Assembly (NCBI GenBank): GCA_016748015.1
Contig: JAAOMT010000328.1
Span: forward strand, 62,001 to 126,000
Direction of reading: 5' to 3'
Length of the DNA stretch: 64,000 nt
Source of the DNA: Geosiphon pyriformis
Taxonomy: Eukaryota > Glomeromycota > Glomeromycetes > Archaeosporales > Geosiphonaceae
Numbering within the stretch: position 1 is the stretch's first letter; each line of letters starts with the position of its first letter. Below are positions 55,956 to 64,000 of this stretch, piece after piece. Position numbers and translations under genes: made by a program. The notes beneath the pieces were generated by a model that had not been told where the DNA came from, ran no database searches, and worked only from the letters and a program-made list of their open reading frames with translations.

Positions 55956-57357
55956 ACACGAGAGCCCAAACGACATTTTCAAAATCTTTCAATTCACTAT
56001 GGCATGGATGTAAACTTTGATCGTTTTTCTTTCTTCTATTTTTTTCATCTTTTAAATTCAAAATTTCTTGATATTGTTGATCTTGTATTTTATTTTCACG
56101 ATTTTTTTGTATTAATTTAAAAATTTGAGTCATTGTCAACCCTCCTGGTCCTCTTATTTCATCAGTATTAACTTTACTTTTTGCCTTTTGTAAAATATCT
56201 GATCGATTTACCATAGGTTCTAATTTGCTACGTTTTTCAATTTTTCCTTCTAATTCCAACTGTTTCAAATGTAATATAATATTTCCAAGGGCAATTTTTT
56301 TTTCATATTGAGATGATTTTGGTGATAATAGTTCATTCAGAATGTCTTTTGAATCAGGAAATCCATTAAATTTTCTAATGATTTGAATTATTTCTTCAGA
56401 TATTGTTGTTTGATCTTTAATAATCTTTTCAATCGTGGAAATTGGATTTATAATAATATCTCCATGTCCTGGAAATATTAATTTTGGAACAATATTCAAG
56501 AGCTTCTTGAGTGATTTGATATATTCTTCTAAATCTTCAAATATAATATCGGTAAAATTTTTATAAGGAAGAATAGTATCCCCTGTGAACAGAATGTCTT
56601 CTTCCAAAAGATGAAAACTTATGCTATCACGACTATGACCTGGAGTGTGGTAAGTCTTTATTGTTGAGCTTTTATCAAGGGTTTGAATGATTTCACCATC
56701 CTTTAATGGTGTGAAATTGATATTTTTAGGGATTCCCAGATATTGAATAGAAGTGGTGAAGTAAGGATATTTATATATAGGAATTGTAGAGCCAGCCTTT
56801 GAATATTCATTTATTCCACCAACATGTGAAGAATGACCATGAGTGATCAAGATCTTGTTCAAATTTATTAATGATGATGATGATGATGATGATGTACCGT
56901 TCGTTGTGTTTCTACTTTGAAATCTTTGAATGATATTTTCAAAATTTACATTGTTTCCCCCAACGTCTATCAAAATATAGTTGTTTCCTTTGCCAATTAA
57001 GTATGAACAAACTAATTTTTTATTTTTATTTATTTAAAGAAAAAATTTTTTTAGTGAGCTTTAAGTCGCAAAAAAATTTGGAATAATTAATTTACAATTA
57101 TTAATTACCTTCTTCGTTACTAAAAACACTTGGAGTTTTTATACGAATTACTCTTTCAGTCAATCGTAAACTTTCTAATAAAATTGACAAGTTATTGAAC
57201 CTTTATCTGTAGAATATTTTATATTCAAAAACTAGAAAAAAAATAAATAAATAAATAAATTACCATTGTGAAATGTTTTTACTGATAGGAGCTGCAACCT
57301 TGAAGAAAGCTTTTTACTACTAGTATTTACTGTCCTTTGACATGCATTACAAAACAT
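55951..57357 (-). CDS. LACTB2-like metallo-beta-lactamase-fold hydrolase
   Basis: The main exon is 57011-55951. An upstream exon ends at 57109 (GT-AG junction giving FSNEEVCSYLIGKGNNYILIDVGG). The first exon is uncertain; a possible start is ATG 57357 (MFCNACQRTVN, looking like a mitochondrial presequence), but its join to the next exon is not settled in frame. MBL motifs: LITHGHSSHVGG (usual T-H-x-H-x-D-H), HTPGHSRDSISF, LFTGDTIL and FPGHGD. The C-terminal winged-helix-like part (ALGNIILHLKQLELEGKIEK) is as in LACTB2, a mitochondrial endoribonuclease in animals. The Asp of the first metal motif is Ser here, so activity is doubtful. A poly-Ser stretch comes from a trinucleotide repeat. Confidence 0.78.
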
Positions 57358-57487
57358 TGTCACTATCACGTTGAAATGTATTTTCACTATCGAGAATATA
57401 AAAAAAAATTTATATATAGTCCAATTATGTGCACACTAATCCTTTTTCGTCTGATCGACAGATTTTGTTCTAACTCTCTCAAAGCAA

Positions 57488-59051
57488 ATGTCTGGAACGA
57501 GTTTAAGAGCATTACAACAAAACATGTCTACACTTAACTTTTTGGACTTCCCTTCCATGGTTAGTGAATAATTTACGCGTCTTCTGAACTTACATTACTT
57601 TTTATCCCATGCCATTTTGCTCTTTACTTTTCACTATAGACTTCGAGAGATGCCCAAAACTGGCTTTTGACTTCTTTAGATGAAGACGAAAACCCTTTTG
57701 AAGAGTTTTATGAAGGGAATAAATCTATCTCAATCGATTCCGAAGCAGAGGATACAGATACTAGTCTGGGTTCAATGTCCGTTTCTAGCGTATCTTCCGT
57801 TTATTCTTTATCACCACCAGAACAGGACGAATTTTTCGAAGTTGAATTGTTATATGATGAATTTCCATTCTGGATAGCAGAAGCTGCGACAAATCCCGAC
57901 CAACCTCTCATACCTTTTTTAGGGAATATAGTAGCTTGTTGTGTCTGTGGTGGTCCTAATTTTATGTTGAACTTTATATGTATTTGCGATGGCTGTCACA
58001 AAGGCTTTCATCAAACTTGTCATAATCCAGAGATAACCGATAGTTCAGTTAATCGACAGAATGCCAAGGGGGAACCATGGTTTTGTACAGAATGTCAACT
58101 GAAAGATTATCCGAAAGTAGGATGTAAAAAGTGGGGTATGAGTTTAAATTTGATGATAAATTTTTTTTTGAAAAAAATTAAAAATTTAAAACCATGGTCA
58201 TGTTTTTACAACCTAAATTTTTTTTGTCAATTTCAAATTACTCGCTAACAGAGGAGAGAATGATTGAAAGCAAAAATAAAGATATGGAATGGGGTCAGAG
58301 TGATACTGAAAATCATAAAAGATATAGTATCACGACAGTGGTTGATCGAGGCAAAGAAAAGATTGGTTTGATGAATATGGAAGCGGATGAAGAAGAGGGA
58401 TCGACATGTTCATCCACTGACACCAGTTTCTACTATAGATTACTAGATCAGAAAGAGGGTCCCAGAGTCTTTCCGTCTAATTTGTCCCCAATTCGCCACC
58501 GAAAGCTTTACACAACTACTTCTGAAATTCGAAAGTTCTTTGCGGAATGTCCAAATTACGCCAAGGATTTTGGGGAAGTTTTAAAACCTGATGAACTGTT
58601 AAATAAAAGGAAAATACCCTCTAGACAGTCGACGGCATCAGTTCATGTCAACGTCGCACATAATAGCAGCGATAAAAAAAATTCAACCATGGAATCTCTT
58701 CTTGGCCAAAAAAACAAACGAAATTCATTGGCCAAAAAAATTCTTGTATCATCCGCCAAAAAGACTGCAGGGACTACTTCCAAAAACACACATGCTGTAG
58801 TACGTAAAAATACTGTAGCTCCATCCAATAAAGCTACAGGGTCAACCATCAAAGGTGCAGGAAGCACCCCAAGCAAGAATAAGTCAATTGACAGATTCGA
58901 TGATGATGAAACCGATTTTGACATTTTATCATTAATACCAAAAGATGCTATTCCATGCATGAGCTTAGGGGTGCTTTCTTTCAGAGAAGGCACTATTGAT
59001 CCAAAAAGAGGCCAACTCAAACGAGCACACGTATTCCCGGTGACACGATAA
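57488..59051 (+). CDS. PHD-finger protein
   Basis: Three exons: 57488 or 57524 to 57559, then 57640-58135 and 58252-59051. This gives 443 residues from the second in-frame ATG or 455 from the first. After an acidic Ser-rich region comes a Cys4-His-Cys3 PHD finger: CCVCGG, ICICDGCHKGFHQTC, then WFCTECQ. The exon 2/3 join restores KKWGEERMIE-like sequence (the split codon becomes Glu: KKW-E-ERM). The remaining two-thirds are basic and low in structure (SAKKTAGTTSKN and similar), with a conserved-looking DFDILSLIPKDAIPCM near the end. PHD fingers bind histone H3 tails, so a chromatin role is inferred. The gene lies divergent to the MBL gene, about 130 bp apart. Confidence 0.85.
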
Positions 59052-59602
59052 AAATTGAGTTTTTATAGCAAATTAAAGATTTGATCTTAATCACTTTTTA
59101 TTGCTCATTTTGAGATTAATCTATATTACTACACTTCTTGATGATGATACGGATGCCACAAGTAGTGTAGCATCACAACTCGAACTTCACATCGAAATTA
59201 ATTCAATGTGTGTTGAAGTTTTTCCCATACCTGGATTCTCAACGCATTTAATCTAATGTCACCTTACCTCTTTTCTATTCCAAGTTGGGAGGAAAGACCC
59301 GGGGTGATTTGGTTTGGGCTTCATCAATTTTTTATCTTCAATGTGACTGTTTCGTAAGATCATAAAATCTTTTTCTCTTCATATATTTATTAGCTTTGAC
59401 TAATCAGCCTTATCACAAGTCAACCAGGTTACCCTAATACCAGCGGCTTGTTGTCACATTATTTGATCCTCGGCAAACATATGGACCTTCTTTCTTTGTT
59501 TTGTTTGACTGTTTCTTTCCAGTCTTCATTACTATTATTATACATAGTTGTTATAACTATTGATCTATGCCGGATGCCGTTACATCAACGAATCAATGTT
59601 AA
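59052..59602. other. Intergenic region
   Basis: Sequence of normal complexity with no coding frame that I can support. It may hold the promoter of a gene whose body was lost to the right. Confidence 0.4.
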
Positions 59603-59725
59603 ATGATGACCACTTCCCAAGTTCAAACGGTATCCTCGGCTAAAGATTCACAGACTGAGGAAAAATGCAAGTTCGGAAGAACGTTTGCGGATTTCGAAAG
59701 AGGTTACGGAAAGTACGACACGTGA
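59603..59725 (+). CDS. 40-residue ORF at the edge of the host island
   Basis: MMTTSQVQTVSSAKDSQTEE followed by KCKFGRTFADFERGYGKY, then TGA. Codon use and composition are host-like (CpG-containing), and the sequence becomes AT-rich right after the stop. It could be the first exon or 5' remnant of a gene disrupted by the repeat layer. No family is recognised. Confidence 0.3.
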   Translation: MMTTSQVQTVSSAKDSQTEEKCKFGRTFADFERGYGKYDT

Positions 59726-60779
59726 TTAAAAAAAACCATCAAAGATCATTTGGCAAAATATGATTTGCAAAAGATTTTTTACTCAATCTAAGTTTAGAAA
59801 TAAGTGTTTATCAAGAAATAAAACAAAACCTACTTTTTCAGTTTTTGTTTAAAATAATTTGTATGCCAAAACAATTTAACCTGAATGTTTTACAAAAATC
59901 ATTTTTTGAAAGAAATTGAATTTATTTATTAAAAATTACAATAAAACATTGTCATTAAAGTAATTTTATGTAATTGAAAGAATTTTAATATTATTGAAAA
60001 AGTTTTTTGATTTAATAGTATGTTATAATACTGTAAAAAATAATCAATTTTTATTGTTGCAAAATAATTTAATATATATAATCATTCAAATAATTATTAT
60101 AAATATATATATGAATTTTTTATTTTTAAAATATTTTTTTGTTGTATAAATACTACAGACTTATTTTTTTTAATCCAAAATATATTTGTATTAATACAAT
60201 TATTATTTATTGTTTTTTAAATAGATTTTATTAGTAAAAAATTTATAATATATAATAAATAATTTTTTGAAAAGTTATAAATAATTTAAAATTTAATTAA
60301 ATATGTTTTTTAATATTGAATTTTATTTTTAATTTTTTTAATTTATATTAATTTTTACAAATTGATATTTTTAAATAATTAAATTTTAATTCAAATAAAA
60401 GTTTAAAATTAGAATTTTAATATTTAAAATTTTTTAAAATATTAATTTATTAAAAATTGTTTATTTATTTTACATTTTTAAAATTTATTAATATATTTAA
60501 ATTTAAAATTCAATAATAATTTTTTGTAATATATAGTAATTAGGTTTTACACATTAAAATAAAATAATAATAATAATAATAATAATAGAAAATAATTTTA
60601 ATTTAATTATAAACAATAATTTTTTTTTCAATTTAAATAATAATAACAAAAATAATACTATATTTATTAAAAACAAATACATTATTAATATTTAATTGTT
60701 ATTATTTTAATAATTATTTTTAATTAATATTATTTATTATAAAAATAAAAATAAATTATATTTTTTTAATTAATTAATA

Positions 60780-60843
<64 letters not shown>

Positions 60844-61035
60844 TAGTAATAATAATAATATTTTATTTAAAAAAAATTTGATTTTTATTAATTATAAAAT
60901 AATTTTAATTTATTTTTATATAAAAAATTTGTATTTTTTTTTATTGTTTTAACAAAATAAGATTTTTATTATTATTTATTTTTAATTATAAATTAATTAT
61001 TATAAATATAAATCATGTATTTTTAATATATATTT
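59726..61035. other. AT-rich decayed region with AAT microsatellites
   Basis: After about 59850 almost only A and T. (AAT)n runs at about 60566-60588 and 60781-60842. No gene and no assignable element. Confidence 0.6.
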
Positions 61036-62098
61036 AATTATGAGCAATAAGTGTGCTGATGCTTTCACTAAAACTGCTGTGTTCTCTGATTTGCATCTTC
61101 TTCACATGATCGATGAATATTTTCTCAAGGCTGGTGGTATTACAGTGTTCAGTAATTCTAGACATTTTGTTCATAGTATTTTCTGATCTGTTTATTGTGC
61201 ACACTGGGAGGTTGGTTCTGATTCTTAGGTCTTGGTAGATAGTTTGTATGCTGATGTTGATTGGTCTAGATTTTTTTTGGTGTGGCATTCAGACTTTCAT
61301 TTGGCTGCTGATTTTATTAGTACTTAGACTGCTGGCTTTCAGATGTATTTTATGAAGACATTACATCATTGTCTTCTGGTTGCTGTGTATAAGTGTCTTT
61401 ATAATAGGAGTTATCCCAGTGTAATTTGTTTATTCTGCGGTGATGTTGAAGTCTCAGACCATGTGTTTTCTTGCCCATTTGATGCTGCTGGTCATGCTTA
61501 GTTAGTGGAAGTTCATGTATCTGCTTGGGAGGCATGCTCGGGTTTATCTCGCTCTTCTTCATGTGTTTCATGATTGCTTTCTACTTGCATCTCTGATGTT
61601 GCTGTTGGTGCAGCTCTATATAAAGGCTTTGTTTTCAAGAAGTGGTATTATAAATCTGTTGTTGTTTTTAAAGACCCTAAGATTGCAGCTTAAAATATCA
61701 TGGCCTTTGTGCATGAGTTTTGTTTTGTATTTTATAATGATGTTTGGCTGATGCATGCTAAGCACCAGACTATTATAGAAAAAGGTAGCATAATCCTGCG
61801 TAATGGTTTTGTTTCTGTTTTAGTCTCTGGTCTTTCTTTGGTGCTTTTAGCCAGTGTGGTTAAGTTGTTGGGTATTGCTAATACATTTGGTGTTAATTTT
61901 GGGTTTCATAAATCTTGTTTATTCTTTTTTGTGTAGATGACATGGTTTTAGTACATATAATAGCCTAGTGTTGTCCTGACTAGCTTAAGTGGCTGGTCAC
62001 GTGTAGAAAATGCATGATTCACATCTAGTTTAGATCATTTGTATAATGTATTATACTAGATAGTATTTGGATCTTACTTGTTAAATTAAATAAAAAAA
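61036..62098 (+). mobile_element. 5'-truncated LINE copy G (C-terminus and 3' tail)
   Basis: It starts at the end of RNase H (MSNKCADAFTKTA for GNKRANKLTNLA). It continues through SRHFVHSIF, ADVDWSRFFLVWHSD and FMKTLHHCLLVAVYKCLYN, then VICLFCGDVEVSDHVFSCPF, a Cys/His cluster. It ends VVKLLGIANTFGVNFGF. Several stops are present. The tail at 61970-62098 matches LINE A and ends in A-rich sequence. Confidence 0.78.
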
Positions 62099-62109
62099 AA
62101 TTTAATTAT

Positions 62110-64000
62110 TTAAATTTATATTCTTAAAATATTATTATATTTTTTTTTATTTTTTTATTTTAACAAGTGAAGTCCAAACACTGTCTAGTACAATATATTA
62201 AAGAATCAATCTAAATTAGATATGAATTATGCATTTTTTATACATGACCAATTATTCAAGCCAATCAAAATAACACTATGCACCTATATAAATTAAGACT
62301 GAATTTCCAACACCTGAAGAAAACAAACAAGATTTATAAAAACCAAAACTAGTACCAAATACTTTAGTAATACTAAGCAACTTAGTTACACCATTAGAGA
62401 ACTTAAATAACAACCCAAAAACTGGAACTGGAGCTAAATTATCACATGATATAAGCCCATTTTTTTCCATGAATGCATAATGCTTAGCACAAATTAACCA
62501 AATTTCATTCCTAAAAACAAGACAAAAACCATACACAAAGTCCACAACTTTTTGACCTGTAACTTTGAAACTTTTAAAGACAGAAGCAGCTTCTTAAATC
62601 CAATTATTAAAGACAAAGTCCTTACAAAAAGCTGTGCATACTGTAATATTTGGAGCACAAAAGAACAACAACTAAGACACACATAAAAAAGAACAAGAAA
62701 AACCAAAAAGTGTATCCCAAACAACTGCATAAGCATTCAACAAACAGTAATGAACAGAATCATCAACTATACAAGAAAAAGCATAGTCCAAAACCTCAAC
62801 ATCATCACAATACAAACACAACATACTGGAATAACACTTGTCATACAAATGCTTTTGAACAGCAACTGGCAGCCAATAGTGCAAAGCTTTCATGAAATAT
62901 GTGCAGACACCAGCAGTAGACTCATTAGTAAAACCAACAGTTATATACAAATTGGGATATTATACCAAAAATAAGCTAAATTAATCAATATTTGAGAACA
63001 AACTATTATTCAGAATCTTAGAACTAGAACCAATTTCCCAATGTATACAATAAACAGACTAAAAGATCTCATGAACAAAATATCTAGAATTACCAGAAAT
63101 TATACTACCTTCAGCCAAAATATACTGTTCCTTTAATTGGAAGAGGAGGGGAGAGAAAGTATTAGGAAGAAAAAAAGGTGGCTTTAGCAAGAACATCAGC
63201 ACATATATTACCCAAAACATCTGAATGACTTTTTATTTTGCACCAGTTAACATCTAAATTTTTTCTCTGAATAATGTTTGCAATATGCTAATACTTAACT
63301 TAACAACAATTTCTATAATTTGAATGTATTAGACCCAATTCTAATTTACATGTATTCAAAGTAATCTAACTGTTCATAAAAAAACAAACTAAACTATAAG
63401 ATGGAATACACTCAAGGACCAATACTATAGCTTACAACTCTGCCAAAATAGATGACATCAAACCAGAAATCTTAACACCCAAACCCAAGTTAATGTTCTT
63501 AAAAAAAACTACTGCACCAGCTTTTATGCTAAGTTTTCCCAAATTTTTTAACAATCTATCTGTATAGACAAAAAGACCACCAACATCAACATTCAACAAA
63601 CAATTGCAAACTACTTCAAACTTACAAAACTTGAGAACATTTAAAGACCTAAGAACATTCAAAGAAAATACACACATGGAAGAGAAATCTATACCACTGA
63701 GAAAATTAACAAAAAGCTTAAACTAGTTAAGAATTAGGCCATGTGAGTCCAGTCTTTTCTAATGCTTAAAAGTTTTTCAATTAAAAATAGCTCCATTTTT
63801 ACCATGAAACTGGTCCATAAAAGCAATGCTATACTGCTAAAGTGAAGAAAAAAACTTAAAAAATCTGGTCTTGCTAAGAATAATCAACATAGAAGTTCTA
63901 TCATAAAGACAAAAAGCATTGTTTATGTGGCCACCCAGAGACAAATTGTACTCAAGAAAAATATGAATCACACTTGCCAAAAAATTATTAGAAGTACTGA
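62110..64000 (-). mobile_element. LINE copy H, minus strand, runs off the window
   Basis: Read on the minus strand it carries RNase H (LFVYTDRLLKNLG, SSILAEL with a stop for the following Gln, FFMNS for the Asp-Ser box). The Cys/His region reads VCTYFMKALHYWLPVAVQKHLY and LCLYCDDVEVLDYAFSC. It ends LLSITKVFGTSFGF, and the tail lies at about 62280-62160. Its 3' end faces that of LINE G, about 60 bp away. Confidence 0.78.

Noticed and set aside
58643-59020. 125-codon minus-strand ORF
   Set aside because: It is antisense to exon 3 of the PHD-finger gene and has no family motif.
1-64000. tRNA, rRNA or other structured RNA genes
   Set aside because: I saw no cloverleaf, A/B-box pair or rRNA signature on either strand while reading; a dedicated scan would be needed to exclude short ones.

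Overview
The window is AT-rich fungal DNA: a short island of intron-containing host genes set inside a thick layer of nested retrotransposons. The host genes have short GT-AG introns, and they include a fungal-type mitochondrial porin, a Ypd1-type phosphotransfer protein and cofilin. The repeat layer combines Ty3/gypsy elements with CCHC/AP-endonuclease/RT/RNase H LINEs that decay toward A+T. I infer an arbuscular mycorrhizal fungus (Glomeromycotina, Rhizophagus-like). That rests on how the LINE proteins look to me, not on a database search.

Layout. 1-7263 (+): the 3' two-thirds of a Ty3/gypsy element (E1) ending in a complete LTR. It is inserted into a second gypsy element E2 (-), of which the 5' LTR, leader, gag and protease remain at 7264-10920. 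10921-12991: decayed DNA holding an old E1-type LTR (-) and a LINE 3' tail (-). 12992-22550 (-): a full-length gypsy element E3 with both LTRs. 22551-24490 (-): decayed ORF1 of a second LINE family. 24778-31655 (+): nearly full-length LINE A. 32560-39107: three decayed or 5'-truncated LINE copies. 39385-46215 (+): full-length decayed LINE B, which splits an old E1-type LTR into two halves (39108-39384 and 46216-46705). 46730-48300: more LINE 3' remnants. 48785-59051: host genes in order YPD1-like HPt protein (+), cofilin (+), ZCCHC10-like zinc-knuckle protein (+), VDAC/porin (-), LACTB2-like metallo-beta-lactamase (-), PHD-finger protein (+). 59726-64000: AT-rich DNA and two LINE 3' ends placed tail to tail.

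Most notable: both gypsy elements with readable pol regions (E1 and E3) carry, between protease and reverse transcriptase, a conserved cysteine-rich module followed by a dUTPase domain. The order is gag-PR-Cys-rich-dUTPase-RT-RNaseH-IN-3' ORF. All three LTR families also share a promoter layout: a short tandem-repeat array in U3 followed 45-100 bp later by a TATA box. No transposon copy looks coding-competent. Stops and active-site losses are nearly all C-to-T or G-to-A changes, suggesting a RIP-like or methylation-driven process.

The host genes are unrelated housekeeping genes (osmosensing phosphorelay, actin turnover, mitochondrial outer-membrane transport, hydrolase, chromatin reader). I see no operon-like functional grouping. 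Exon boundaries were derived by hand from GT-AG sites and family similarity.
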